DNA of 64,000 bases. Source: Roseiarcus sp963742305. GTDB taxonomy: Bacteria; Pseudomonadota; Alphaproteobacteria; Rhizobiales; Beijerinckiaceae. The notes beneath the pieces were generated by a model. That model was not told the DNA's origin, searched no databases, and was given only the letters and a program-made list of their open reading frames with translations. The stretch covers positions 62,001-126,000 of the forward strand of contig CAVULN010000042.1 in the NCBI GenBank assembly GCA_963742305.1, read 5' to 3'. Numbering within the stretch: position 1 is the first letter of the stretch; every line of letters begins with the position of its first letter. Below, piece by piece: positions 51,319 through 60,237 of the stretch. The translations under genes and the position numbers were made by a program.

Positions 51319-51510
51319 CCCCCTCTGTCCCATGACCTGAGAGATTTCCCGCTCGCTAGAGCGGTTACCCCCGTCGGTGGGCGAACGCCTTCAGAGGGCG
51401 TCCGCCGCTTTCCAGAGCGTCATCACTTCAGCGGTCCCTAATGCCTGAGCGTTTCCGGGGCGGTTGCGCCTTCGGCGCCGGCGTGTTTCAGGCGCCGGAC
51501 TCTTCCGCGA
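51319..51510 (-). ncRNA. Tandem glycine riboswitch
   Basis: On the minus strand two glycine-aptamer cores are seen upstream of gcvT. The first has GGAAGAGTCC, GCGCCGAAGGCGCAACCGCC, GGAAACGCTCAGGCA and GGACCGCTGAAG. The second has GGGGGTAACC, AAATCTCTCAGGTCATGGG and ACAGAGGGGG. These are the conserved glycine-riboswitch elements, and the location 72 bases before gcvT fits. Binding of glycine to the two aptamers normally turns on the gcv operon. The ends are approximate. Confidence 0.92.
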
Positions 51511-51739
51511 AGTGTCTTCGACTGACGCGCGCGAGCTAGCCCGAGGGCTTGGCGATTGTCAACGCGCGGGACCGTCCAGCGAGGCCTTCGGAACGCGCCG
51601 GAGCTTCGGCTTCCGACGGCGAGTCCCGATCCGAACTCCCGCCAAGAGAGATCGCAAAGCGGAAAAAGCTGCTCATAGGAGGTGATAAGCCCCTAAAATC
51701 ATTGGCGTGCGTAAAGCTTGTGCGGAGACGATCGCGCGC

Positions 51740-52420
51740 CTAGCCCGCCGTCCTCCTCTTCTTCCTGGTTGTGTGCCCCGTTCGCGCCGCGGTCCCGCCC
51801 TCGAAGCCGACGGTGATCGAGTAGACGTCCGCGAGCTGGAGGGTCGGCATCGGCAGGCTGATCGGATCGGTCACGATGCGAAACTGGCCGGCCGAGACCC
51901 CGTCCGTCGTCGCCTCGACCCGGTAGGTCTGCGAGAAGACCGGCTTGTCGTCGCCCTGCCTGTTCACCGTGATCTTCAACGGCGCGCTGAACGTCCCGGC
52001 CGATCCCGCCGGCCCGATCACCACCTCGCCCGCCACGCCAATCTTGAGCGCCGCCTGTCCCGGACCGGCCGGATCGCATTCGCGCGCGGTGTCGCCGATA
52101 TTGAACTGGTAGCGCACCGAAGGGTTGTCCGGACCCCCGACCCGAAGCGCCGCGCCGCCGTCGGCGATGTCCACCTCGGGGCAATTGATGTCCTGCGAGG
52201 CGACCGGCAGAACCTTCATCTTCTCGCTCGCATTGCGCGGAAGTTTGCCTGCCACCTGCCGCGGGTTCACTCCCTGGTTAAGGCTCTGGACGTTCGGATT
52301 CTGATGCGAGAAAAAGCCGCCGACCGAGTCGCCGACCGAGCTGACCGTGCCGCAGCCGGCAAGAGCGGCGAGCGCGGTCGAAAGGAGCGCGATGCGAAGG
52401 AGGGTTGCGCGAACCATCAT
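51740..52420 (-). CDS. Conserved-type lipoprotein
   Basis: A 226-residue protein with signal MMVRATLLRIALLSTALAAL and lipobox LAGC-GTVSS. The mature part has a Cys (DINCPEVDIADGG), a SVRYQFNIGDTARECD block and a C-terminal domain YSITVGFEGG with a basic tail. It resembles a family of Rhizobiales outer-membrane lipoproteins without an assigned role. Divergent to the riboswitch side: about 190 bases separate it from the gcv leader, and I see no gene there. Confidence 0.8.
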   Translation of the reverse strand: MMVRATLLRIALLSTALAALAGCGTVSSVGDSVGGFFSHQNPNVQSLNQGVNPRQVAGKLPRNASEKMKVLPVASQDINCPEVDIADGGAALRVGGPDNPSVRYQFNIGDTARECDPAGPGQAALKIGVAGEVVIGPAGSAGTFSAPLKITVNRQGDDKPVFSQTYRVEATTDGVSAGQFRIVTDPISLPMPTLQLADVYSITVGFEGGTAARTGHTTRKKRRTAG

Positions 52421-52484
52421 TGCGGGCTGACTTCGACTATTGTTCGGTTGGGAGGGCTGCGCGCTGCTTACCCCGCTCTCGGCG

Positions 52485-53030
52485 TCAAGGCAATTGCTCG
52501 TAGGCTTCCTTGAAGCCGGCGAGCGGGGCCTGGACGCCGACGCCCTGCTCGGGCGTCTGGAAGACGCCCAGCGTCGCCGTCTTTCCGGCCTTCAGCTTGT
52601 CGAGCAGGCTTTCGTCCATGGCGAGCTGGGCGATGCAGCCGTTGGGCACGCATTGCAGGAAGCTCAAGCGCCCCGCATCCGCGTTGTCGATCCGCAAGCT
52701 GATGCCGGGGGGAAGCAGCACCCCGAGCGGCGCGATCACGCGCATGAGGCGCGCCTTGCGGTCGGCGGTGTTGAGCACGATCACCACCAGGACCAAATTC
52801 GGCCGCTCCTGGTCGACGACGCTGAGCACGATCGCGCATTGCTCGTGGGCGGCGCCGGGCGGCGTTTCGCACCGGGTCGTCCAATCGCCGTGTTTGCCCC
52901 TGACGACGCCCTGCGCGTCCGGCTCAGCGGCCAGCCCATGCGAAATCGCCCATATGAGGCCGGCGCCCAGGCTCAGGAGCGCGAGGCCCGCTTTCGATCG
53001 CTTCGTGCCGGTGAACGCCGTCGTCCGCAA
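52485..53030 (-). CDS. IalB-family (invasion-associated locus B) protein
   Basis: About 181 residues. I choose TTG at 53030 (RTTAFTGTKRSKAGLALLSL) because AAAGGA lies 6 bases upstream; a longer GTG start at 53099 is possible. A signal helix (LALLSLGAGLIWAISHGLA) is followed by GKHGDWTTRCETPPGAAHEQ, CAIVLSVVDQERPNLVL and FLQCVPNGCIAQLAM, the IalB pattern with disulfide-forming cysteines. IalB was found in Bartonella but most family members are in free-living Rhizobiales as periplasmic proteins of unknown function. Confidence 0.87.
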   Translation of the reverse strand: MRTTAFTGTKRSKAGLALLSLGAGLIWAISHGLAAEPDAQGVVRGKHGDWTTRCETPPGAAHEQCAIVLSVVDQERPNLVLVVIVLNTADRKARLMRVIAPLGVLLPPGISLRIDNADAGRLSFLQCVPNGCIAQLAMDESLLDKLKAGKTATLGVFQTPEQGVGVQAPLAGFKEAYEQLP

Positions 53031-53118
53031 GGGCAGTCCTTTCAGTTCAGTCGGAGCAAGGCTCGCGACGAAAGCGCCGCTGTCGCTGAAAACCGGCACA
53101 AAAATGAGGCGGGGGAGA

Positions 53119-53193
53119 TGGTGGGCGCTAGAGGGATTGAACCTCTGACCCCTACCATGTCAAGGTAGTGCTCTACCGCTGAGCTAAGCGCCC
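53119..53193 (-). tRNA. tRNA-Val(GAC)
   Basis: On the minus strand the acceptor stem GGGCGCT pairs with AGCGCCC, followed by an encoded CCA. The D arm is AGCTCAGCGGTAGAGC, the anticodon arm CTACC-TTGACAT-GGTAG with anticodon GAC, and the T arm CAGAGGTTCAATCCCTCT. All stems close properly. Length 75 including CCA. Confidence 0.97.
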
Positions 53194-53304
53194 ATCTCCA
53201 AGCGTCCCAAGCCGATGCGCTCGAGGGACGGCGGGGTATAGACGCTCGCGCCGCCCCGCGCAATGGGCGAGGCGGTCCGAGTGCGGTCCGAGCGGCCCCA
53301 AGCG

Positions 53305-54049
53305 TCACGCCGCGTCGTGGAAGATGATGCCGAGGGTGAAGCGTTCGCCGCTCTTGATGCGGCTCACCCCGTGGCGCAGGTTGACGCGATAGCGCCCCCG
53401 CGTCCCCTGAACCGGCCGCTCGCGCACGGCGAAGATCACCCCGTCGCCCTGGGCGAGAACTCACCACCTCGGCGCGCGACTGCATTCGCGGCCGCTGCTC
53501 GGTCAGCACGAACTCGCCGCCGCTGAAATCGCGTCCCGGCTCGGAAAGCAGGATCGCGAGCTGCAGCGGAAAGAGATGCTCGCCGTAGACGTCCTGGTGC
53601 AGGCAATTGTAGTCACCCGGACCATAGCGGAGCAGGAGCGGCGTCGGCCGCGTCTGGCCGGCCGCATGGCAGCGGGCGCGAAACGCCTCGTGCCCGGCGG
53701 GATAGCGGACGGAAATCCCCATCGCCTCGTTCCACCGGTCGGCGATCGGGGCAAGCTTTGCATAGAAACCGCGGCGAAGCGCTGCGATCGGCTCCGGCAG
53801 CGGGTCGGCGAAATACTTGTACTCGCCGCGGCCAAAGCCGTGTTTCGCCATCACGACGCGCGAGCGGAAGCGGGCGTCGTCCGGGTAGAGCGCGGAAAGC
53901 TCGCGGCACGTCTCGCGCGAGATCAGCTTCGGCGCGACCGCGGCGCCATAGGCGTCGAGATCGCGCTCGATGCCGGGCCAGTCGAGCGCGTCCAGCGGAA
54001 TCGCCGCCTCGCGAGCGGAGGCGGCGAGGGGCCCGGCGAGGGCCGCCAT
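53305..54049 (-). CDS. 2-oxoglutarate/Fe(II) oxygenase beside Ada (frame interrupted)
   Basis: About 247 residues. The iron-binding HxD is in YNCLHQDVYGEHLFPLQLAI, and GGEFVLTEQRPRMQSRAEVV is a strong block of the COG3826-like group. The frame then breaks at GAACTC (plus 53457-53462); reading GACTC gives VVSLAQGDGVIFAV, VQGTRGRYRVNLRHGVSRIK (with the distal His and Arg) and the end LGIIFHDAA at 53305. The ATG at 54049 overlaps the ada stop (TGATG), so it is coupled to ada. This pairing suggests a role in alkylation repair, though its substrate is unproven. Confidence 0.87.
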
Positions 54050-55140
54050 CACGCCGCCTCCCGCGCGATCAGCGCGCGCTTGCGCTCGACTCCCCAGCGA
54101 TAGCCGGAGAGGTCGCCGTCGGTGCGCACCACCCGATGACAGGGGATCGCGACTGCGAGCGGATTGGCGCCGCAGGCCTGCGCGACCGCGCGCACCGCTT
54201 TGGGCTGGCCGATCGCCCGCGCGATCTCCCTGTAGGTCGCCGTCTTGCCGGACGGAATGGCGCTGAGCGCCGCCCAGACCCGCTGCTGGAAGGCGGTGCC
54301 GCGGATATCGAGGGGAAGGTCGACCCGCTGTCCCGGCGCCTCCACCATGCCGACCACGCGCGCGACCATGCGCTCGAACTCAGGCTCGCCGCCGGCCAAT
54401 TCCGCGCGCGGAAAGCGGTCCTGCAATTCGCGCACCAGGCGATCGGGATCGTCGCCAAGCATGATCGCGCACACGCCCTTGTCCGTGGCGGCGACCAGCA
54501 CCGCGCCCAGCGAGGCCTCGCCGACCGCGAAGCGGATGACCTGGCCAGCCCCGCCGCGCCGGACCGCGCCCGGGGTCATGCCGAGCCGCGCCGCCGCCGT
54601 CTCGTAGAAGCGGCTCGAAGAGCTGAAGCCCGCGTCATAGATCGCTTCGGTGACCGTCCCGGCGGCGCCCAACTTCTCCGCCGCGCGGCGCGCCCTTTTC
54701 TCGGCTGCGTAGGCCTTCGGGGTCACGCCCGTCGCCGCCTTGAACACGCGGTGGAAATGGTGCGGGCTCAAGCCCACGTTCGCCGCGAGTTCGGCGAGCT
54801 TGGGCGCCTCCTCGGCCTCATCGATCCGCTCGCACGCCCGCCTCACCGCCTCGATTTGCGGATCGGGCGCGTCGGTCTTGTCGGGGCGGCAGCGCTTGCA
54901 GGCACGATAGCCCGCCTTCTCCGCCTCCGCCGGGGTCGAAAAGAAAACGACATTTTCCCGCTTCGCCGGCCGCGAGGCGCAGCTCGGACGGCAATAGACC
55001 CCGGTGGTCCGGACGGCAAAGACGATCTTGCCGTCGAAGGCCGGGTCGCGGCGGCGCACCGCCTCCCACCAGCCCTGTTCGTCGCGTGCGGGCGCTTTCG
55101 GGGCGTTGGGCTCACGCATTTCGGTCATGGCTATGGACAT
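54049..55140 (-). CDS. ada: Bifunctional Ada: methylphosphotriester/O6-methylguanine-DNA methyltransferase and activator
   Basis: A 363-residue protein in the full Ada layout. N-terminal zinc module: C50, C54, C81 and C84 (TGVYCRPSCASRP; YRACKRCRPD), spacing as in E. coli Ada, where the first is the methyl acceptor. Next an AraC-type helix-turn-helix (LAELAANVGLSPHHFHRVFK). The C-terminal O6-alkylguanine transferase has the active-site AIPCHRVVRTDGDLSGYRWG, methylated on Cys. It repairs alkylated DNA and activates its own regulon. Start ATG 55140 is preceded by GGAG. Confidence 0.97.
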   Translation of the reverse strand: MSIAMTEMREPNAPKAPARDEQGWWEAVRRRDPAFDGKIVFAVRTTGVYCRPSCASRPAKRENVVFFSTPAEAEKAGYRACKRCRPDKTDAPDPQIEAVRRACERIDEAEEAPKLAELAANVGLSPHHFHRVFKAATGVTPKAYAAEKRARRAAEKLGAAGTVTEAIYDAGFSSSSRFYETAAARLGMTPGAVRRGGAGQVIRFAVGEASLGAVLVAATDKGVCAIMLGDDPDRLVRELQDRFPRAELAGGEPEFERMVARVVGMVEAPGQRVDLPLDIRGTAFQQRVWAALSAIPSGKTATYREIARAIGQPKAVRAVAQACGANPLAVAIPCHRVVRTDGDLSGYRWGVERKRALIAREAA

Positions 55141-55291
55141 AAGAGCAGCTCCGGGTTTTGTCTCCCTCTGCCCTATTCCAATCCGCGCGCGGCCGAACTC
55201 CGCTCCTTGCGGTCCAATTCCGTATTCCCTGTCCGCTCGGCCGCCGGCGCTTTCAGCCTCCCCCGCCCGGCCGGTCCTCAGCCGCGGCGCG

Positions 55292-57316
55292 TCATGACGG
55301 CTTGATCACGTGCCAGCTCGGCCCGGGATTGGCGCTCACGGTTCCGCCGCCGATGATGTTGGTCCCGTTCATTTCCCAGATCGCGGCTTGGCCGCTCGGG
55401 CTCTGCCACAGGATGTCGGAATGGCCGTCGCCGTTGAAGTCGCCGGTTCCGATCGCGCGCCAACTTGGCCCCGGATTGGAGCTGATGGTTCCGCCACCGA
55501 TCACGTTCGACCCGTTCATTTCCCAGATCGCGACCTGGCCTGTGCCCTGGTTCTGGAAGAGGATGTCGGAAAGGCCGTCGCCGTTGAAGTCGCCGGTTCC
55601 GATGGCGTGCCAGCTTGGCCCTGGAACGGAGCTCACCGTCCCGCCGCCGATCACGTTCGACCCGTTCATCTCCCAGATCGCGACCTGGCCGGTGCTCGCG
55701 TTCTGCCACAGGATGTCGGAATGGCCGTCGCCGTTGAAGTCGCCGGTTCCGATCGCCTTCCAGCTCGGCCCGGGATTGGAGGCGACCACTCCGCCGCCGA
55801 CGATACTGGTCCCGTTCATCTCCCAGACCGCGACCTGCCCGCTCGTGTTCTGCAACAGGATGTCGGACAGGCCATTGCCGGTGAAATCCCCCGATCCGAC
55901 CGCCTTCCAGCTTGGCCCGGGATTGGCGCCGATCGCCCCGCCGCCGACCACGCGGGTTCCGTTCATCTCCCAGATCGCGGCCTGACCGTTCGCGTTCTGG
56001 AACAGGATGTCGGACAGGCCGGCGCCGGTGAAATCTCCTGTTCCGATCGCCTTCCAGCTCGGCCCGGGATCGGGCCCGACCGTTCCGCCGCCCGCGATCT
56101 TGCCGCCGTTCATTTCCCAGATCGCGGCTTGGCCGCTCGAGTTCTGCCACAGGATGTCGGAGAGGCCGGCGCCGGTGAAGTCGGAGGAGACGGACGCGCC
56201 GACGGAGGTGATCTCGCCGCTCTGCCTGACAATGCCGTGGATCACGCCATTGTTGGTGAAGCCGCCCATGAACACGATGGCGCCGGAAAGCACGTCGAGC
56301 GCGCCATTATTGACGAACTTGGTCGTGACGTGGCTGACCCCGCCCCCGCCCGTCTTCTCGAACAGGCCGCTGTTGACGAACTGGGAGGGGGGCGCGCCGG
56401 AGATGTTCGCGTTGGCGACGATGTCGTACGTCCCCGTGTTCGTGACCGTCACAGGCCCGTTGAGCGTCGCCCCGCCGCTCATGGTCTCGGTTCCCGACAG
56501 TGAGGCGTCGCCGTCGAAGACCAGCGACAGCGCGCCGGAGATCGCGCCCGAGAAATTCGTCGCACCCAGAGTGAGAGTTGCGGCCGCGCCGCTGTCGGTG
56601 ACCGTGCCCGCGCCCAGAAGCTCGTGGATGGTCGCGCTATATCCTCCGAGATCGAGGGTTGCGCCGGCGGCGACGGTGGTTTGCGGGCTGTTGCCGAAAA
56701 TCGAGGCGAGCCGGCTGTCCGCTCCGATGAGCGCGCCGGCCTGGATAGTGATGTCGCCCAGGGCGGGGACGACGCTGCCGGCGCCGGTGTGCCAGATGAT
56801 GGTCCCGCCCTCCCCGGGGCCGCCGAAATTCAGCGTCGTGTTCGCGGCGAGTTGATAACTCGACGCGTTTTCGTTCAGCGTCGTTCCATTCGCCGCGGCG
56901 ATGGTCACGTTTCCCGACAGAGCGAGCGCGTTGGCGAAGGAAGCGTTCGCGGTCCCGAGGAGTTCGCCGCCGTTCACCGCGACCACGCCCGTTCCCAGCG
57001 CGCCGGACGCGCCAATGGCGAGCGTCGCGGCCCCCACGCTGACGCCGCCGATCGTGTTCGCCTCGTTGAGCGACACGAAGCCGGAATTGACGGTCAGCGC
57101 GCCTGAGATCGTGAGCGAGCCGGCGCCTTCGAAAAGCGCGGCCTGGCTCGCGTCGAAGTTCAGCGAATTCGCGACATCCCCGCTGTCGACTGTGACGAGA
57201 TAGGAGCCCGGGGCCAAAATGCTGACGTCATCCGCCGAGGTCGGGACCGCGCCCGTCGACCAGTCCGCGGCGAGGCTCCAGTCGCCGTCGACCCCATTCC
57301 AGCTGATGGCGGCCAT
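55292..57316 (-). CDS. FG-GAP/VCBS-like protein with six 49-residue repeats
   Basis: A 674-residue protein without a normal N-terminal signal peptide (MAAISWNGVDGDWSLAADWS), a start often seen in type-I-secreted or autotransported surface proteins. The first 380 or so residues are Gly/Ala/Thr-rich beta-helix-like strands (ATLDLGGYSATIHELLGAG; NNGALDVLSGAIVF). Residues about 383-674 are six repeats of the type DFNGDGHSDILWQ, GQVAIWEMNG, IGGGTV, NPGPSWKAIGTG. The D-x-N-G-D-G-x-S-D segment is a calcium-binding FG-GAP/VCBS-like loop. The last repeat ends PGPSWHVIKPS. Probably a secreted or surface protein of unknown ligand. Confidence 0.88.
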   Translation of the reverse strand: MAAISWNGVDGDWSLAADWSTGAVPTSADDVSILAPGSYLVTVDSGDVANSLNFDASQAALFEGAGSLTISGALTVNSGFVSLNEANTIGGVSVGAATLAIGASGALGTGVVAVNGGELLGTANASFANALALSGNVTIAAANGTTLNENASSYQLAANTTLNFGGPGEGGTIIWHTGAGSVVPALGDITIQAGALIGADSRLASIFGNSPQTTVAAGATLDLGGYSATIHELLGAGTVTDSGAAATLTLGATNFSGAISGALSLVFDGDASLSGTETMSGGATLNGPVTVTNTGTYDIVANANISGAPPSQFVNSGLFEKTGGGGVSHVTTKFVNNGALDVLSGAIVFMGGFTNNGVIHGIVRQSGEITSVGASVSSDFTGAGLSDILWQNSSGQAAIWEMNGGKIAGGGTVGPDPGPSWKAIGTGDFTGAGLSDILFQNANGQAAIWEMNGTRVVGGGAIGANPGPSWKAVGSGDFTGNGLSDILLQNTSGQVAVWEMNGTSIVGGGVVASNPGPSWKAIGTGDFNGDGHSDILWQNASTGQVAIWEMNGSNVIGGGTVSSVPGPSWHAIGTGDFNGDGLSDILFQNQGTGQVAIWEMNGSNVIGGGTISSNPGPSWRAIGTGDFNGDGHSDILWQSPSGQAAIWEMNGTNIIGGGTVSANPGPSWHVIKPS
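55300..56190 (-). repeat. Tandem coding repeat, about 147 bp x 6
   Basis: Six in-frame units of about 49 codons at the 3' end of the FG-GAP-type gene, recognisable on the plus strand by recurring phrases such as CCGTTCATCTCCCAGATCG and AGGATGTCGGA. Units 4-6 (nearest the stop) are nearly identical at DNA level; units 1-3 have diverged more. This suggests recent duplication at the C-terminal end. Confidence 0.85.
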
Positions 57317-57829
57317 GTCTTCCGCTCCCGAACGCGAACCGCGCCCGTCCGGGCGCCAGATTCCGCAATCCGCAGAGCGTACGAACCCGCCATTACCAAT
57401 AGGGCCTTCTGTTATGACGGAAATTTACTGATTTCATTAGGGCGTTCGCGATGGTCTATGAATTGTAAAATTGCCCGTTCGGCCATCCTCGCAGCGCGAG
57501 GCGATCCGGCTCACCGTCTGGACTGGCGATTTAAGTCAAGCGCCTGGCGCCGGAACACGCGAGGTCTCGAGGGGGCGATAGCGGATCTTTCGCGATCGCG
57601 GTGCAATGGCAAGAATGCGCAAATAGCTGACATTCGCTAAGGGCTTGGCGAACGTCGCTGCCCTTCCCGATGAACCGCGATACGGGAGAAATTTCTCCAA
57701 AAGCGGACGGAGGCGCTACGGGCAGATGCGCAAAGCAGCAAGCATTCGCGATCAGGCGACAGATTGATATTGCATCATTCCCGTTGACTTCTTGATCATG
57801 CACATTTAGGTGCACGTTTGTTCTCGTTT
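57317..57829. other. Intergenic region, no gene seen
   Basis: About 500 bases between the divergent FG-GAP-type gene and the DeoR-type regulator. Open frames (57458-57640 plus, 57531-57815 minus) have no ribosome sites or motifs. The part 57390-57470 is less GC-rich than its surroundings and may hold the promoter of the FG-GAP-type gene; close to the DeoR gene a TTGACT and the repeated word TGCAC (57799-57815) are possible promoter/operator elements, unproven. Confidence 0.4.
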
Positions 57830-57844
57830 ATGCGAGATGCCCGT

Positions 57845-58621
57845 ATGAGGCACGAATCCCCGCTCGCCCGACGAGATGTCATCCTGGGCCGTTTGGCTCA
57901 GGGCCAATCCGTCGCAGCGGTCGCGCTGGCGCTGGAGTTCGAGGTCTCAGAGGACGCCATCCGCCGAGACCTGCGCGCCCTTGCAGCGGAGGGTCGATGT
58001 CGGCGTGTCTACGGCGGCGCGCTGCCGCTGTCGAAGGCGACGGTGCCGATGGCGGCGCGTATGGAAGAAGCTCGGGACCACAAACAGGCCCTCGCTCGCA
58101 GGGCGGTTTCGGTCGTAAAGCCGGGACAGTTCGTATTCCTCGACAGCGGCAGCACCAATTTGGCGCTCGTCTCCTGCCTGCCCGAGGACTTCGAACTGAC
58201 GATCGCGACGAATTCGATCGAGATCGCCGCCGCCGCCGTGCGGCGGTCCGATCTGCGCCTCATCATGGTCGGCGGCGCGGTCAATTACGGCGTCGGCGGC
58301 TGCGTGGACGTGCCAGCGACGCTGAGCCTTATGCAGATGAACATCGATCTTGGGGTGCTTGGGGCCTGCGCGGTTTCCTTCGCGACTGGCCTTAGCGCCT
58401 ACGATTTCTCCGACGCCGCTTTCAAACGCGCGCTATTGGCGGCGAGCAGGAAGCATCTCGTCCTCGCTACCAGCGAGAAACTCGCCGCGAAGGCGCCGCA
58501 TCGCGTCGCCGAATTGAAGGACATCGACGTGCTTGTTGTCGAGCACGATACTGATACGGACGCGCTCGACAAATTCGCTGCGGCGGGCTGCGAGGTCCTG
58601 AGAGCCGACCGACCAGCATGA
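57845..58621 (+). CDS. DeoR-family transcriptional regulator
   Basis: About 258 residues. N-terminal DeoR helix-turn-helix: RRDVILGRLAQGQSVAAVAL, EFEVSEDAIRRDLRALAAEG with RVYGGALPL. The C-terminal sugar-phosphate sensor has KPGQFVFLDSGSTNLALVSC and DLGVLGACAVSFATGLSAYD. Such regulators respond to phosphorylated sugars. Starts at 57830, 57845 or an upstream TTG are possible; none is decisive. It overlaps the MFS gene by 4 bases (ATGA), so it likely controls that transporter. Confidence 0.9.
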   Translation: MRHESPLARRDVILGRLAQGQSVAAVALALEFEVSEDAIRRDLRALAAEGRCRRVYGGALPLSKATVPMAARMEEARDHKQALARRAVSVVKPGQFVFLDSGSTNLALVSCLPEDFELTIATNSIEIAAAAVRRSDLRLIMVGGAVNYGVGGCVDVPATLSLMQMNIDLGVLGACAVSFATGLSAYDFSDAAFKRALLAASRKHLVLATSEKLAAKAPHRVAELKDIDVLVVEHDTDTDALDKFAAAGCEVLRADRPA

Positions 58622-59814
58622 CCGTCGAGGCAGGAACGCCAACGCCAGGAGTTTCAGTCTTGCTGACTGCGGATAGGCCGGAAACACGGCTTGGGACGCG
58701 GCTCGCCTTTCTGGTGGCGGGGTTTGGCGTCGCCTCCTGGGCGCCGCTCGTTCCCTTCGTGAAGGAGCGGCTTCAAGTTGACGACGGCGTATTGGGGCTG
58801 CTGCTGCTCTGTCTCGGGGCGGGGTCTATCGCGGCGATGCTTTTGACCGGTGTCCTCAGCGCCAGATACGGCAGCCGACCCATCATCTTGGCAGGCGGAT
58901 TTCGGCCTTGCCGTCCTGCTGCCGTCGCTCGTTGTGGCCGGATCGCCGCTGTCGCTCGGGTTGATACTCTTCGCGTTTGGCGCGGCGCTGGGCTCCCTCG
59001 ATGTCGCGATGAATATTCATGGGGTCGAGGTCGAGCGCGCCGCGCGTCAGCCGCTTATGTCCGGCTTCCATGCCCTCTTCAGCGTCGGCGGTTTCGCAGG
59101 CGCGACCGTGATGACCTTTCTTCTGTCTTCGAGAATAGCCCCGCTGGCGAGCACCTTGTTTGCGTCCGTGCTGATGGCGATCGCGATGACTTTGCAGCTC
59201 CTCGTTTGCTGCGCGCCTCGCATTCGGAGAAGACGCCTCTTATTGTCGCGCCACACGGGATCGTTCTCCTGCTCGCGGCCTTGGCCTTCGTGATGTTCCT
59301 CGTCGAAGGCGCGATTCTCGACTGGAGCGCCTTGCTCGCCAGCGGGAAAGGGCTCGTAAGCGAAGCGCGAGGAGGACTTGGCTACTCGATGTTCGCAATC
59401 GCAATGACAGTGGGACGGCTTAGCGGCGATTTCGTCACGGCGCGCGTCGGCGACCGGGCGGTGTTGTTTTGGGGCGGCCTCGCTACAATGGCGGGCTTCG
59501 CGCTCGTGCTTTCCGCGCCGATCGCTTCGCTCGCCATGAGCGGGTTTCTGCTGATTGGTCTGGGAGCTTCGAACATCGTGCCGGTGCTGTTCCGTGGCGC
59601 TGGCGCGCAGCGTGCGATGCCAGCCGGCCTAGCGGTCGCGGCAATCACGACTGCAGGCTACGCCGGCGTCCTGGTTGGTCCAGCGGCGATCGGCCTCGCC
59701 GCAAAATCGGCAGGGCTTCCAGTTGCGTTCTGGCTGTTGGCGGCGCTTGTCAGTGCGGTCGTCTTTAGTGCGCGAACCGTCACGGGCTTCGCGAACCTGA
59801 AGGGAGTTGGCTGA
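58618..59814 (+). CDS. MFS transporter (two frame breaks)
   Basis: A 12-helix-type major facilitator of about 399 residues. The first part (LGTRLAFLVAGFGVASWAPL, GLLLLCLGAGSIAAMLLTGV) is followed by a break at GATTTC 58898-58903; reading GATTC joins it to GGFGLAVLLPSLVVAGSPLS and AALGSLDVAMNIHGVEVERA. A second shift lies between about 59180 and 59230; the first frame then resumes (IVLLLAALAFVMFLVEGAIL) to the stop. The MNxxGVxxE segment recalls the YbjJ/fucose-permease-like group. It is coupled to the DeoR regulator, so a sugar or derivative is a likely substrate. Confidence 0.85.
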   Translation: MTVEAGTPTPGVSVLLTADRPETRLGTRLAFLVAGFGVASWAPLVPFVKERLQVDDGVLGLLLLCLGAGSIAAMLLTGVLSARYGSRPIILAGGFRPCRPAAVARCGRIAAVARVDTLRVWRGAGLPRCRDEYSWGRGRARRASAAYVRLPCPLQRRRFRRRDRDDLSSVFENSPAGEHLVCVRADGDRDDFAAPRLLRASHSEKTPLIVAPHGIVLLLAALAFVMFLVEGAILDWSALLASGKGLVSEARGGLGYSMFAIAMTVGRLSGDFVTARVGDRAVLFWGGLATMAGFALVLSAPIASLAMSGFLLIGLGASNIVPVLFRGAGAQRAMPAGLAVAAITTAGYAGVLVGPAAIGLAAKSAGLPVAFWLLAALVSAVVFSARTVTGFANLKGVG

Positions 59815-60237
59815 TGCGCACTGCGCATGTGGCGCTGTGGCCCACGACCTCGATGGGCGGAGGAATTCTAACGCCGAACGGTTCCGCTGCTTCGATCGGC
59901 GAGGGTACCCAACGAAGGCTTTAGGGTTCCGACAGCCATGCTCAGACCAAGCCTTCCCCGTGGCTCTTGTTACCCCCGCTATCCTGCCCGTTCCTACCGT
60001 TCGGATGCTCACTATCCGCCCAACTGAGGCGTCCAAGGCCGCAGTCCGCTACGTCCGCAATACGTCGACTCCCGCCGTTCGATTGTTCGTCATGAACGTC
60101 TCCTCGGGGCCGATTCCGACCGTCTGGTCAGCGGCTGCGCAGGGCGCCAAACCTAAGACTTGCACCCCTCCGGGCCAGTCGTGGCCGTTGCCAGATGCGG
60201 AAAGCGTTCCGGCCCGGAAAGCCCGCATGCGCGCCCT
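59815..60237. other. Intergenic region, no supported gene
   Basis: Between the MFS gene and a convergent exported protein. A plus-strand frame (59807-60256) has no start context, no motif and a composition unlike its neighbours; the minus strand frame is equally weak. It might be a decayed gene. No clear RNA or terminator was seen. Confidence 0.4.

Noticed and set aside
53031..53099. GTG at 53099 as start of the IalB-like protein
   Set aside because: Lies 6 bases from the tRNA-proximal end of the frame's homology-free part; the TTG at 53030 has an AAAGGA site and gives a proper signal peptide.
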